NCBI GenBank assembly: GCA_037367355.1
Contig: CM074704.1
Location: 124,001-188,000 of the forward strand
Direction: 5' to 3'
Origin: Neoscytalidium dimidiatum
Lineage: Eukaryota; Ascomycota; Dothideomycetes; Botryosphaeriales; Botryosphaeriaceae
Length of the DNA stretch: 64,000 nucleotides
Part shown: positions 1-11,545 of the stretch, one piece after another
Layout: the number at the start of each line of letters is the position of its first letter
How positions within the stretch are numbered: position 1 is the first letter of the stretch
Notes under the pieces: model-generated
What the model saw: the letters and a program-made list of their open reading frames with translations, nothing else
Told to the model about the DNA's origin: nothing
Database searches by the model: none
Program-made: the position numbers and the translations under genes

Positions 1-1173
1 CGGTTCTTTTTTTTTTCTCCGATTTTTTTCGAAGATAAGGTTTTTTTTTTTGGAAGTTTTTGGCTATTGCATACCACACCCGTCTCCCGGATCGTCAATG
101 CGATGCAAACAACTGACTGTAAGTCAGCGCCGCAACTTAAAGCTGCGTAGATCAAGATACCACTAAGTTGTGGACGGCAGGACGATGATGGGCAGCTGCC
201 TGATTCGCCCAATGTACGATATGCCGATCCGAATACTGAGCAAGCATACTAATAATGAATTTATGGCTGAACTCTATGTCTTTGATTATACGCTGATGGA
301 TAAGTAGTATACTACTATTAAATATGTTATGTGCTTTATTCTTGAGTGTGCAATAAACACTGTTAAAATGCGCGGTAGATAAATTTGAAAATAGGTTCCG
401 GAGATAGGCAACTGCCTTTACGGAAGCTCCGCTCGAGTTTAGGCGTAGGGCTAGGGATGGCACATCGTTATCAGTAGCAGTAACAACGTCTACGTGGAAC
501 TCGAGGCTGCAGACTCCCCGCCAAGCGAGCGGGCCCGCGACAAAGGCCTCTCTAAGCGTTATGGAACTCCTGTAGACAAGCACGTCTTGCGCGTAAAGCT
601 GAGCTGGAGCCAAAACGGAGACTGCAGTGCCTCGGTGTCGTCCAGTGCGAAGGCCAGCAAACTGCGCCCCAGGAATCGTACGGCGTCGAGTATATTTCTC
701 TGATTGATTCGCTTATGGCTGACTTGAGCCCGGTGGAGTTGGTAGAAGCTGGGGCGACTCTGCTCAGTATGCGCGACTAGATAAGGACGTCACTGCTGCT
801 TTTTCGTCGAACCTAACGCGGCAGACTGTTTACTTAGCTCGAAGTTGTCCAGTAGCGTAACTTTCTGGTGTATTGAAGCAGAAAGCCTTCTGAGATACTA
901 GCATAGCGCAACGGTCGAATGGAATTTAAGGAAAATTAGCTGTATGTAGGATCGTTGTATGTAGGGTGCCCAGCGGTGCGGCGACACGCGGCGAACTTTC
1001 GTGGAGTGATGGCGCAGGATTATGGCTGGGGCTTCTTCAACGTGATGCGCATGGTGTGAGTTGTGCGGTGGCTGCACTTGCTGCGTGAGGTTTTCAGGTC
1101 TGCACAAGAAGGGGCCGAAGGTCAGTTTGGCATGGGGCAGTGTGCAGAGTGGTGTTGGACGCTGATCAGAGTG
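1..1173. other. Intergenic, no supportable gene
   Basis: The stretch opens with several poly-T runs (within 1-60) and is otherwise unremarkable. Open frames here lack ATG starts or splice structure. A 153-codon frame on the minus strand at 152-613 begins with TTG and has no internal ATG until near its end, so it is not called. Confidence 0.5.
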
Positions 1174-1320
1174 GTTGGTGGGGTTTGCTCAGGATAGTGG
1201 GCCATGCTCACATTGCTGGATTTTGCTCCGTTATTGGGACTTGCTCAGTTGCTGGGACTTGCTCAGATCACTGGATTTCGCCTCAGTTACTGTGACTTAC
1301 TCAGGTGCTGGGGCTTGCGC
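1174..1320. repeat. Degenerate 19-bp minisatellite upstream of the kinase-like gene
   Basis: Successive units begin near 1212, 1231, 1250, 1269 and 1288, each about 19 bp and built on a core close to TTGGGACTTGCTCAG. Weaker copies are visible from about 1174. The array ends about 275 bp before the ATG at 1596, so it sits in the promoter or leader of that gene. Whether it affects expression is unknown. Confidence 0.6.
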
Positions 1321-1595
1321 TTTTATTGCTGCTCGTCGTTCATTACATTTGCTACTGTACGTAGTAGATTTCTGGCGGCCGCTCCTGCCTCGCTTAGCGC
1401 CTCCGGTCGCCGTCACTTCCGTTTCTGCCCAGATCATCTTCAGCGCCTGCCTTATATTCGCCTGCCCCGCCTTCGCATACTTATCCGTCCTCATCCTTTC
1501 CTCCTCCGCCACCGCCAGCCCTCTCTCGCTATTGCGCACACTCCTTCACCTCACCCGACCGGTCTCAGCCGCACGCCAATCGCAGTCCCGCAATC

Positions 1596-3026
1596 ATGTC
1601 GAGGCGTCCAAAGGCCTTGGGCTATGGCAAAAGCAGCGTTACGTACGTGGAAACTATCGATGGAGTCGAGTACGCGATCAAGACGGTTTGTACCCAGGAC
1701 CCCAGTATGTGGTGGGTCGTCGTTACGCACTGATCGGTTGCCGGCCCGCAGTTCTACGACTATCGCGTCTTGTCCGCAGAGGTTTCGGCATACGAGAAGC
1801 TACAGGACGCAGAGCCTGTCACGGCCTACATCCCGCGCTACTACGGCCCCATCAACGACTGTCATTACAGCGGCAATGCCATCCGCCTCGAGCTGCTCCA
1901 AGGCCGGTCGCTTTGCAGCGTTCTGCCCACTCTTTCGGCCGATGCGCGCGACAAGCTCCACTCCACGCTGGCCGTTGTCCTGCAGAAGATCCACGAAGCT
2001 GGAGTCTATCACGGCGATGTTCATGACGAAAATATCCTTGTCGCACCCGGCAACGAGCATGCTTGGTTCATCGACTTCAGCGACGCCGGCCTGTACAGGC
2101 TTCTCATGCGGGGAAGGTGGGACCTTATGAGGCGTCGCGACCGCGACCAGCTGGCCAAGATCTTCAAAGACGCCGCATCTGAAGAGGTACGCACACCCGC
2201 GTCTGCCCGAACAATTTCGAGGGGTCGCTTACGCTTACGCTTACAGGCTATGCATACCGCCCTCGAGCTGACGGATGCCCCCTTTGAGGACGACGCAGCG
2301 CTTGATCGCCAGCTCCACGACACCCTTCGCAAGATTACAAACCCCATTGACGGGCTGGTCGATGCGATCAAGGATCGAATCGACGAGCCGAGTCCCGACT
2401 TGACGCTCGAGCTTGCCTGCAAACTTGACGCGTTGTCTCGCCAGGAAGAGGCCGTCCGTCTCCTCCTTGACTGCATCGACCGCTACGAGAAGCAGCAACA
2501 GCAGCCACTCGAAAGCAAGGGTAAATCAAGGCTCGGGGCCTCCTCCTCTACGTCCGCACACACGCCGTCGGGCGGTAGGGCCGACGCTGATGGAGTCCAA
2601 ATCGCTCTCGAAGATGACAAGCTCGCTCATATGAAGTGCGCCGCGGCGGGCTATCAGGCTAGGGCGGAAATTCAAGGGTTCTTTACAGCGGCGCTGCCGT
2701 CTGCTGATGAGCTGTACGCCAGGGCTGTCGACGATCTCATCGTGCGCTGCGGGGCCGCGGAGCACTCGTACGACGTGCAGTTGCTGCGCCGCGACTGGGG
2801 CAAGTTTCTGCGCATCACGTGCAATCATGTCCGCGCAATGGCCGTTTACCAGACCATCGTGCATGGTTATCGTATCGGCTTCACTGAGGGCTCCGTTGAA
2901 CATGTCGGAGCATCTTGCGCGATCTTGAAGGAACTGGAGGACGAGTTCCAGCTCGTGATGAAAAGGCTCGAGGCGATAAACTTGCGGCACACGCGCGAGC
3001 AGGAGGCTGCCAAGGCCGCCCACTGA
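1596..3026 (+). CDS. Protein-kinase-like protein with helical C-terminal extension
   Basis: Three exons are proposed: 1596-1685, 1752-2186 and 2247-3026, giving 434 aa. The first exon supplies a glycine loop (G9-x-G11) and an Ala-Ile-Lys motif (K29). The second supplies a helix-C-like Glu, then the catalytic-loop motif HGDVHDEN (Asp119, Asn124), and DFS (Asp138) replacing DFG. All residues normally needed for phosphotransfer therefore look present, although the kinase core is short and stops soon after the DFS segment. The C-terminal ~270 residues look helical and charged, with no domain I recognise. Intron 1 (66 nt) is required to join the glycine loop. Intron 2 (60 nt, GTACGC..TTACAG) is in frame and stop-free, so it could be retained. 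The fold assignment is firm; the substrate (protein or small molecule) is unknown. Confidence 0.8.
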
Positions 3027-5587
3027 AAGGGGAGAGAACCAATAGCCATGTCACCGTATGTGCGTTATGCCAGATGGGGAGCGGCTCTCAAACGTAGCCG
3101 TAGGCAATAAGGAATCCCTCCTGAACACATTACCATAGGAATACAATTGATTCTCTTTCCTCGAGAAGACTTGTTCCTGGCCTTGCTTGTGAAGTCTTGA
3201 CCGCGAGTCATGGTCTCAGCATCGATCTTGGCCATGGTCTGCGAGGTAGGTTTCCGAAGATGGCGGATTGGGCATCGATGCGTGCTAGAATGCGGTGGTG
3301 ATGTTTGTACATACAAGCGGGATATAGGATTACTAGCCCGGGAAGAAGGCTACAACTTCAGCGCTAGAAAGACGCCCGGTTGGATGATATAAAGTCTTCG
3401 TCGCTAGCTCAGAACTTCTTTCTCCCGTGGCTCATATATTATTCGTGATGGTCTGCCTGGAGCAACCACTTCCAATGACTGTCCCGTCCACTCAGGACGC
3501 ACAAACACTCGATTGGTATGCATCATCATTCAAAAAGCGATGCCGATGCCTCCTTGTACCCGTAAGTCCCCGCCGTGTCCAAATTGAATTCAGCGAACCG
3601 GCTTACGAACTGGGCCGTTGCTCATCCAAAGTATATCCTACGATACGCGTAGCCGTTCCGTGGCCCATCCGCCACAGCCAGCCCTTACTTTCTTAAGCGG
3701 GCGGAACCTTTGCATAACCGTTCGGGTGATACGCAGCGGAAACTACATTGCTATTCAACACACATCATTCTCAAACGAATTCATACGTGAAGCACGACGC
3801 TTTTAGTTTGCCTGGCGTCGCCACGCTTGGAACCAGCTATTCACTGTCCGTCCAGACCAATCGACCCAGGGCATATTCGGAACAGGGTAATGACGGTTTT
3901 GAGCGAGGATGGCCCGCGCCGTAGAATCCAGGGAACCGGTACCGTGTGATATCCGAGAGGAAACAGTATTGATTCCACACACACACCTCCACGGGCCTTG
4001 AAGCTAGACTGTTACTCCAAAACAGTCCAGAAATCACAACATCACTTGCTGAGCGAGCGGTGAGGAGCGGCGGTCAAGGGATGTGCTTGGGACTGCATTG
4101 GCAAAATTATCACCGCACTACCACATTTCAGCTTGCACGGCAGCCGAAGACACTGTGTATATTAGGTGTTCCCGCGCTGATGGTTAATCAGCGAGTGCAG
4201 CAGCTGTCATAATCTGGAAAGGCTTGCGCCAGAACGTCGAGGGCGCGTCGCCGCCGCGTGCCTAGGCCGAACTTTGGCAAGCGCCGTATCGATCATCTGG
4301 CCGTCCCAGAGCATTTACTACTTTCGCCCCGCCGTTCACCATCGGCCGGAGAAAATGGCCGAAAGCTATCGCACAAATCTCGCACGCGTGCGAACAGGAC
4401 GCCGTGCAGCACTCTAGACGCACTAACCCGGCTGCCGCCACGACGGCGGGAGCGCTTGCATGGACTGAGCAGGCAATTCTGTTGCTCCGATCAACCGCCG
4501 ACTGTCATCTCTTTGTTCTCTACCCCTTCTTCTCTTATGCCTCTCATGAACTCTCACGAGCTGCTCTCTCGTTCCCTCTAGCCACTTATATCTATGCGTG
4601 CGGCGTTACCGGCGGCGTTGCATTGCTGAACCACGGACCAGCGCTGCTCTTGCTAGCTCACCCGGTCTCGAATCGATTGGCACTGTTGTGTCTGCTGCAA
4701 GGAGCCGTGGATTGGTTGATTGATCGATTATTACAGACGGCTCTATCTAGAACTATTCTAATCGGAATCAGATTTCAAGTCGATCTGAGATCGGTGGAAT
4801 TAGTAGTCAGACCTGAGCCGGCTACAAGAAGCAATTTTGACCCAGTGCTGGCAGCTGAGTCGCTCACGCTACTGCGGCAGCCGCTTTACAGAACCATATT
4901 CATCGCGCGGAGAGTACAGGTGCTATGCGCAGCCGCAGGCGGGCGAGCGGGATCTCTTGGGGCTGCAGCATCTTTCGGGTGTCCCGGAAAGTGGCCGGGG
5001 CGAAGGAGAGGCGCGAAATTCGTCGTCGGGCGGTGCACGCGCGTGTCGCCGGGCGCTACAAGTGCGCGAGGCCCAACCCCACGCCGGCTCTGGAACGGCC
5101 ACCGGCGGGGAAACGTATTTTGGTAATCAGCGGGAATCGAGCGACGTCTAGGCATCGTGGCGGCCTTGCTTCTCCGTAACGTTTTTTTTTTTCTCGACGC
5201 CCGAATGTGCGGAAGGTCGGTGCCTTGATGCTGCTTTCCCTGCGAACCCTTCTGTGAACATGAACCACTTCCACTCGACCTAACAGCGGAAAACGATGAT
5301 CACTAAGCATAAGCCCGATTAACATTTTTTATACGTTGCTAATTTCCGTGGAGCCGATGTGGGGGGTTTCCGGTTTCGCCTGGAGGGCGATGATGATTAT
5401 GATGAAAATCAATCAAAGGGTTCTCAGCAGCGTTACAGTGCGAACGAGAATCTCGTAACGATCGGCAGCTTCGTCGTCGAAAGGCAGCAACCCAGTACTC
5501 TGATTTTTAAAAGGAAGGTAGAGGGGTGTGTGCATATGTTTTTTGAAGAAAAGTCTGAAGGAGGCAGTTGGCAGGGTGGGAAGTGGT
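3027..5587. other. Intergenic, no supportable gene
   Basis: About 2.5 kb between a plus-strand and a minus-strand gene, probably containing the 3' regions of both. Open frames at 4404-5126 on the plus strand show neither family motifs nor convincing splice sites. Nothing repetitive was noticed. Confidence 0.5.
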
Positions 5588-7303
5588 TCATTGGAAATCC
5601 GTCAAAGTAACGTCCAAAATGATGGACTTGTCCTGCTGCTCGGGTGAGAACGTGTTATAGGAGGCACGGAGGGTGTGGATGTCGTCGTGGAACTGCTGGG
5701 CGTCCCAGCTGCGTAGTTGCGTTTGTAGGCGGGCAAGCATCCCACGCCAAAGCACCAGTGTGTCGTTGGCGGGCTGCAGCTGCTGCAGCTGCGTGGGCGG
5801 CGGTGGGATCCAGCGGCGGAGAGCAGACGCCACCAAGCCGCGTTGGTCGCAGCCGGATCGATCCATTAGTCTGTTGCTCTCCACTAGCACATCGCTGAGT
5901 AGGCTTCGGATGGTCCGGAGGTGCACCTGCGTGAGGAGGAGGTGCGCCTCGACTCTCTCGAGCTCGGCCATCTTCTGATGCGGGCGTGCAACCGCATCCG
6001 CGGCAGGTGGCTTGCCTGCAGGTGACTCCCACAAGCGCACGATGCCCGTAATCCATCCGAAGCAAGGGTGGATCCAGACCGCCGTCCGGCGGCGCGCAGG
6101 TTCCCGATTGCTCTGCTCAATGCGGTCGATGTCCTCCTTGGTCGTCTGCTTGCGGTGCAGGATCTCTCGGGTCATGAATTCAAGGATTGCGTGGAAACTG
6201 CTGCTGATGTCGTACATGACACGGTGGGCGTGCCTGCAGTCCGCCGACAGACTCCTGGCGGTGTCCGCGAGCTTGATCTGGCATTTGCACACCTCGTCCC
6301 GGATGATGGCGTCGCGCATCGCGGCGGTACTGTTGCGTTCGTCGAGCGCGGCAATCCTCAGCCCCTTCGACCTGAACTGCTGGGCGATCGTGTCCGGCGA
6401 CATGTCGACGGTGTTGGATGCCGCTGCGGCCGCGACGTCGACATGGTTCACCGAGACGAGCATGGCGGCCGACAGGATGCCATCCATGGCGTACATGCTC
6501 TCACGACCGCGGCTCTGGAAATCGGCCTCGACTGCCTTTAGGGCTGTGTAACGGACGCGAACCGTCCTGTTGGATGTCGCGTGGGACCAGAAGCTCTCGA
6601 ACCCAGCGACCGTGCGCTGCATGCCGTCCAGCACGAGATCGGCCTCGCGTCTGAGCTTGTGGATGTCGAAGAACGCCTCAGCTGGCTCCAGAGAGATCTC
6701 GGCGGCCTTCTCCGCGACCCGGAGTGTGTCGTTGAAGACGGTATCGTAATGATATGCGACGTTTACGTAGGCATAATTGGAGGATAGGTATGAGAGGCCG
6801 ACTACCAACAACACAGCAAGGGTCCAAGGGTTGCGCAGCCAGAGAAGAATGAGCCAAGTCGGCGTAGGTCTGCTGTCAACCGGAGCTGCATTATGGACTT
6901 CTTCTGGCGTAGTAGGTGTGTGGCTTAACAGAACTGGCGGAGTAGGTATGTCGTCGACCTGAGCAGGCGTGGTGGGGGTATTGGTTGTAAACGGCGAAGC
7001 AGGCGCGCTGATGCCTATAGTGGATCGAGCAGGAGACCTGTCGCGCAGGGGCGATTTGGGGGGTAGGTTGACGACTATTTCCGACTCGGAGGGAGGGCCA
7101 TGAAAAATGTTCGGCTCAGCGGGCAAGGAGACTGGAGTGATCGGCTGAGGGCGCAAGTTGTTGCTGATGGACTGAGCGGGCGGGTAAGCCGGAGCGGTTG
7201 TAGCATCGGGTAGATTGATGACGGCGGCCGACTCGTTGGGCCGGCGCTCAATGGCGCCCGTCTCAGGAAGCGGGACGCCGGTTGAGGTTGGCTCAGGTGC
7301 CAT
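5588..7303 (-). CDS. Hypothetical single-pass membrane protein, proline-rich N-terminus
   Basis: An uninterrupted 571-aa frame starts at an ATG (7303-7301). Residues 1-145 are rich in Pro, Thr and Ser, with loosely repeated NLP and TPTTP words typical of disordered cytosolic tails. A hydrophobic stretch at about 150-174 (WLILLWLRNPWTLAVLLVV) is the only clear membrane segment and is not N-terminal, so the topology is probably tail-in with a large C-terminal domain outside or in the lumen. The C-terminal ~390 residues look helical, with N-glycosylation sequons after the TM. No catalytic motif is seen. Many Pezizomycotina encode similar one-TM proteins of unknown role. The protein call is fairly sure; function is unknown. 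Confidence 0.75.
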   Translation of the reverse strand: MAPEPTSTGVPLPETGAIERRPNESAAVINLPDATTAPAYPPAQSISNNLRPQPITPVSLPAEPNIFHGPPSESEIVVNLPPKSPLRDRSPARSTIGISAPASPFTTNTPTTPAQVDDIPTPPVLLSHTPTTPEEVHNAAPVDSRPTPTWLILLWLRNPWTLAVLLVVGLSYLSSNYAYVNVAYHYDTVFNDTLRVAEKAAEISLEPAEAFFDIHKLRREADLVLDGMQRTVAGFESFWSHATSNRTVRVRYTALKAVEADFQSRGRESMYAMDGILSAAMLVSVNHVDVAAAAASNTVDMSPDTIAQQFRSKGLRIAALDERNSTAAMRDAIIRDEVCKCQIKLADTARSLSADCRHAHRVMYDISSSFHAILEFMTREILHRKQTTKEDIDRIEQSNREPARRRTAVWIHPCFGWITGIVRLWESPAGKPPAADAVARPHQKMAELERVEAHLLLTQVHLRTIRSLLSDVLVESNRLMDRSGCDQRGLVASALRRWIPPPPTQLQQLQPANDTLVLWRGMLARLQTQLRSWDAQQFHDDIHTLRASYNTFSPEQQDKSIILDVTLTDFQ

Positions 7304-8648
7304 TGTAGAGGAGCTGTAGGGCAGGAGCCGGGAATCTATGAGGAGTACGATGAGCCGGTTAAATGAGAGGAATGGAGTGGAGAAGGATACGGCAAGGGTG
7401 GAAGAGGAATTTGGGAGCGCGGGGCGGGAGACCGAAGGAAAGAAGAGCTATACATGCATCTCAAGCACGTGTTAGACTGCGACCGAGCTGCCGTGCAGAA
7501 TTGTCCGTGTTTGCATTCAATTGACGCCGGTATTGAAGATAAGCCTTAGGCATAAGGGTGGGAATTATCCATTGGTTAACTATCTAGGCGAGCGGCAGGC
7601 TTAGTAGATATACCTACCAGTCCAAGTACTGACCAAGGCCTGACTAAGCCTACACGCGGTGCTTGGCTCATTAATTCCAACGGCCGAAACCGTCGAGGTT
7701 GGCTTCTTTGTTGCTACTCTTGGCTGGGAGGGTCCATGATCGGTCTGGGGGAAACAGACCACCGGCAGGAGGGCTCCCAGAGCAGGGGAGAACTCAGTGG
7801 AAAGATGGTAGGCTGCCCAATTGCCAAAGAAGCTGGGTGTTCGAGACCCAAAGACCGTACGTGTCCGAATGACCGCAAGCTGAGATCTGAAGCGAGAATC
7901 CTTGCGTGCAGATATGCCGCAAAACGCCACCTCGTGCGAGAGCTACCATCTCTGTCGTCTCGCCGAAAGCACGATATTGTGCTATAGATGGAAGCTGAGA
8001 AAGCCGACCAGTATGCATCGTGGGCTTTACGACTGTGCGGTGAATGACAAAAACTCAGTCCTGATCGTTGCGCGGCAGGCTTGGGCTGTGTCGAAACAAA
8101 GGCTCGGATGGTCATTTATCCGCCATCGACTGGACTAGGACATCTCTGGAGGCCTGGCAGGGTTGCGGGGAGCGTGTTACTCGCGCGTACCTGCGCGCGG
8201 CACGCGTGCATCTCGTACTCGTCCAAAGTTTCGCTCATTAACGACATGCCCGCCGCTCTCGGCCGCCGTTCCGCGCTCGCCATCGCCGATAACACCACGC
8301 CGTCATCCCATCACGCTCGTCTTGGCCGTCGTCTTCATCACCGCCACCGCCTTCGCCTTCGCCAATGCTATCGCCGTCACTCTCCTCTTCGTCATCGCGA
8401 ACGCCGCCAACTCCGCCATCATTACTCCCCTCCACGTCTACCACGCCTGGCCGCAACGCTGCTAGGGCACACGCGCAGCGTTAATCGAGCCGGCCACTGC
8501 GACGAAGACGCCCAGCCATACGATACGATACAATACGGCACTACGGTACACGGTCGGCCTGGTCCAACTCGCGCTGCCTAAACTACAGCGGCTCCGCTCG
8601 GAAACCAACATACCGGCAGCCCCGGGTCACCGCAAACTACATTCAGGA
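7304..8648. other. Intergenic with a small inverted repeat
   Basis: Mostly featureless. A 9-bp perfect inverted repeat (AGGCTTAGT at 7597-7605, ACTAAGCCT at 7643-7651) may be a worn transposon end. At 8230-8440 the plus strand is low-complexity C-rich sequence (repeated cgccatcgcc-like words) that keeps several frames open by composition alone. The hydrophobic plus-strand frame there is therefore not called. Confidence 0.4.
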
Positions 8649-9280
8649 TCAAAAATCGATCGGATTCTTGTCGAAAGGCCGGGTCAGGCGCTTGCGGATC
8701 TCCAGTCCCAGCGCGTTGGCCCCAGCCTCCTCCGCGAGCGTGTCGAGGCCCAGATCTTGCAGGTGGCCCATGGCGTCGTCGAAGCACTTAACGGCGGGTG
8801 TGAACTTTCTCTTCAGGCTATATCAGGGCGGGCATTGAAATCCGCGGAGAGCCGCAAGATCAAGATGGAGAGAGGGTTAGAGGCAGAGGCGAGGACGTGT
8901 GTGAGCTGACGAGGCTCTCGAGAAGACGTTGCTGAGGAAGAAGAGAGAGCCGATGCGGAACTCGCAGTAGATGACGTCCAAACCAACCCGGTGGTCATGT
9001 CGATGCGGACGGCCCCGTGGTCCTGATCTCCCCGATGTACCTGCGCAAATCCGCCTTAATCAGGTTCGTAGAAAAAGAGCGACTGCAAGAGGCGGGAAGA
9101 CGCTGCCGTGGCGATCACACGTTGTTCGGTGCCGAGGGACATGACGCGCTGCCACGGGTTGCATCCACCCGATCCGCTGGCGGGGAGCCCATGCTTCCGT
9201 TTTTTTTGCTGTTGCTGTTGCTGATGCTGTTCCTTCTTCGGGGGCTGTACGGCGTATGCGCCGCTCAATCGCCTTTCTCA
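8649..9280 (-). pseudogene. Multiply frameshifted relic of an unidentified protein gene
   Basis: Protein-like segments follow each other on the minus strand but in changing frames. They read ATAASSRLLQSLFFYEPD (about 9112-9061), then KADLRRYIGEIR (about 9057-9022), HGAVRIDMTTG (near 8995), VGLDVIYCEFRIGSLFF (about 8985-8935), LTHVLASASNPL (about 8895) and finally a stretch ending in TRPFDKNPIDF and a stop at 8651-8649. Codon phase changes at least four times over ~470 bp, sometimes returning to an earlier frame, which introns alone do not explain neatly. Only the last junction (a TATAG before 8817) looks like a splice acceptor. A CAG/CAA glutamine run lies upstream near 9210. I do not recognise the family. 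A decayed gene is the simplest reading; a very poor assembly stretch is the alternative. Confidence 0.45.
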
Positions 9281-10235
9281 AACTTACTGAAGCGGATATC
9301 CCAGCCACGGTCTCTTGCACAGGCCGCTCAAGCCCGTAGGGTGCGACAGGGGCTGGCTGACTCTGCGCGCCGGCGACGGACCGTTGTTGGGAGCCCTATT
9401 CACTGCTTGTGGAAGAGCAACGCTGTCTGAACTAGGGCGGCGATCAAATTATTGGCCTGGACGCTCATCGCCGTTTCTGCAATACCGCATAGTGCGAGCC
9501 TGAGCTGCGCCGCCTCCCATCACGGCACACGCGCACGAGCTGGGCGTTGGTGGAAGGCTGTGTCTCGCCCACGCCTTGCTGCCACTCCCCGTCTCACCTT
9601 TTCTTTCTTTCCCCGTCCTTTCTCTTTTATCACAGTGCGCACCCAAGATCCAAGCCGCCCGCGCATAGATACAGTGACAGTAGTTCGGTCGAACGTATGT
9701 GCTGCGCCGACTGCTCACGCGCTCTCCCTTACCCGCAAAGACAGAGCTCCCGCGCGGCGAGCCTGTTTCAATGCTACGAGCACCGCCAAGAAGGCCTTCT
9801 GGCAGGATCTGCTCAGAGGCAGAGCACCCACCTGTTCAGCGCCTCCCACATCTGAGGGTGGAGAAATGGTCCGTGGGGCTCAAACAATGTCCATGGTGGC
9901 GGCCGGATCGGGCAGCACGCAGGCCTGGAACGGCGTCTGTGTGCAAGACGGGTGAATGCGCACAAAGCCCATAATGGCGGACAACAGCTCGCGCCGCTCT
10001 TTATGCTACTTAGGCGGCCAGCAGCACCTTCCGGAAGCGGCTTTGTCCAGCTCCGACCGCACCGGCTGCAATCTTTTGTATTGCATACAGCTTCCACCGA
10101 CAGTCTGCGGCCGCTGCGTCGGCCCTCTCCCTCCTCTCCGATTCCTGGAAACCCAGCGTGGCCCTGGTGGCCCCCTTCACCGCCGGAACGCAAGAAGAAC
10201 GGACGCTTCGAAGCAGAAAGCAGACTGCCGACTGG
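9281..10235. other. Intergenic / possible 5' part of the kinesin-like gene
   Basis: No gene is supportable. The frame of the kinesin-like gene stays open upstream of its first ATG to about 10100, so a further 5' exon may lie in this stretch. Confidence 0.4.
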
Positions 10236-11545
10236 ATGGAGGAGACGAAGGCGACGCGGCCCCGCATGAAGGCCGCACCGGTTGAGGCTGCTGCAGGCCA
10301 GGCGTACAAAGACCGTGCGAACAGCGATCAGGAGCTGGCGGTTGGGGAGCGCGAGCGCGCGGCGGCAGCGGCGGCGGAGCTTCGCAGGCAGGAACGGGCG
10401 CGCCGCGATGCCGAAAGGAAGATCCGGCGCCTCGAGGCGGCGGTCGAGCAGCTGCGGGCCGAGAACAGGCGGCTGCGCTTCCTCCGGCTGCCCGTCGTCG
10501 ACGACAGGGCCGGGCCCAGGGTCGTCGTGTTCGGCTTCAACGGCGACGGCGGACGGCGCGGCGGCGACGCGCTCGGCAAGACGTTCGCGTGCGTGGTGCC
10601 GGGCGAGGATGGCGGGTGGTACAAGGACGTCGGCAGCTCCGTCGACGCGGCCTGGTGGTCGATGCCGGAATACGCAAGCCTCCTCGTGGGCGCTTTCACG
10701 GACGGGTCCCTATGCGTGGTGTGGGACGGCCCGCGCAGGCGCGGCTCCACGAGGGCCAATTTCGACCCTTGCGACGGCAGCCTCCTCATGGCCGTGGCGA
10801 AGATGCTGTTCCAGCCGCTGCTGTCCCAGCACGTTGACCGAAGGGCACGCATGAGCGTCGCGCTTTCGGCGGTCGAGGTGGCGGCAGCCGGCGCGATCGA
10901 CCTCGTCCGCGACGAGGGGGAGGACGGCTGCGACGGACGCGCCGAGGGACAGCCCTGGCGCTGGGAGAAGGTCGCGTCGGTCGACGAGTTCCGCGCGGTC
11001 GCGGCCAAGGTGAGCGCGCGGCGGAGCGCGTACACCTCGGTGGCGGACAGGCGCCGGTATCCGCGGGCGCACCTGGTCCTCTCCGTGCACGTCACGATGC
11101 CGCGGCCGGGCGGCAGCAGCAGCAGCTCGCCTTCGGTCGCGTTCATGCAGTTCGTCGACCTCGCTGGGAGCCGGCAGCCCTGCGACGGCGATTCCGAGTT
11201 TGCGAGGACGAGCCGGGACGCGCTGCAGCATTGCATGGTGCTCTTCAAGCACAAGCAAGCCCACATTCCCTACCGGGAGAACCCGGTGAGAATTCCGATC
11301 CTCCTCCCGTCTTGATCGCGAACGAGCTCACTGATCAGAAGATGCAGTTGACCAGCGCACTAGAATACCAGTTCAAGGCGGCCGGGAGGATGATTCTGAC
11401 GTCCTGCCACAACGTATACCCCGAGGACGAGAAGGGCAATGCTGAGATCGCCACGTTCGCACGGCACGTCATCCAAGGCGAGCCCGAGTCACCTGGAGAC
11501 GGGCCCGGCTTTTCTCAAGCGATGACCGCGAACACCTGTCTATGA
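10236..11545 (+). CDS. Kinesin-fold protein lacking the ATP-binding P-loop (motor-homology protein)
   Basis: Two exons, 10236-11285 and 11339-11545 (53-nt intron GTGAGA..TGATCAG, phase 0), encode about 418 aa. Residues ~30-90 are an Ala/Arg/Glu-rich coiled coil, followed directly by a motor-like domain, the order of C-terminal-motor (kinesin-14) proteins. Recognisable landmarks are RVVVFGFNGD (motor strand 1), YPRAHLVLSV (switch I region, usually SSRSH), VDLAGSR (switch II, usually DLAGSE), and IPYRENP joined across the intron to KMQLTSALEYQF (usually VPYRDSKLTRLL). Where GQTGSGKT should sit, the protein reads CVVWDGPRRRGST, so the Walker A Lys/Thr arrangement is gone. Known ATPase-dead relatives include yeast Vik1, which pairs with a kinesin-14. 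The start is uncertain because the frame is open further upstream. Confidence 0.7.

Noticed and set aside
152..613. 153-codon open frame on the minus strand
   Set aside because: Starts with TTG, has no ATG until near its end, and shows no motif or splice support.
4404..5126. 240-codon plus-strand frame
   Set aside because: Composition drifts from hydrophobic to Arg/Gly-rich, several other frames are also open, and no family features are visible.
8163..8465. Hydrophobic 100-codon plus-strand frame resembling a membrane protein
   Set aside because: Caused by C-rich low-complexity DNA (cgccatcgcc words); all frames on both strands stay open there.
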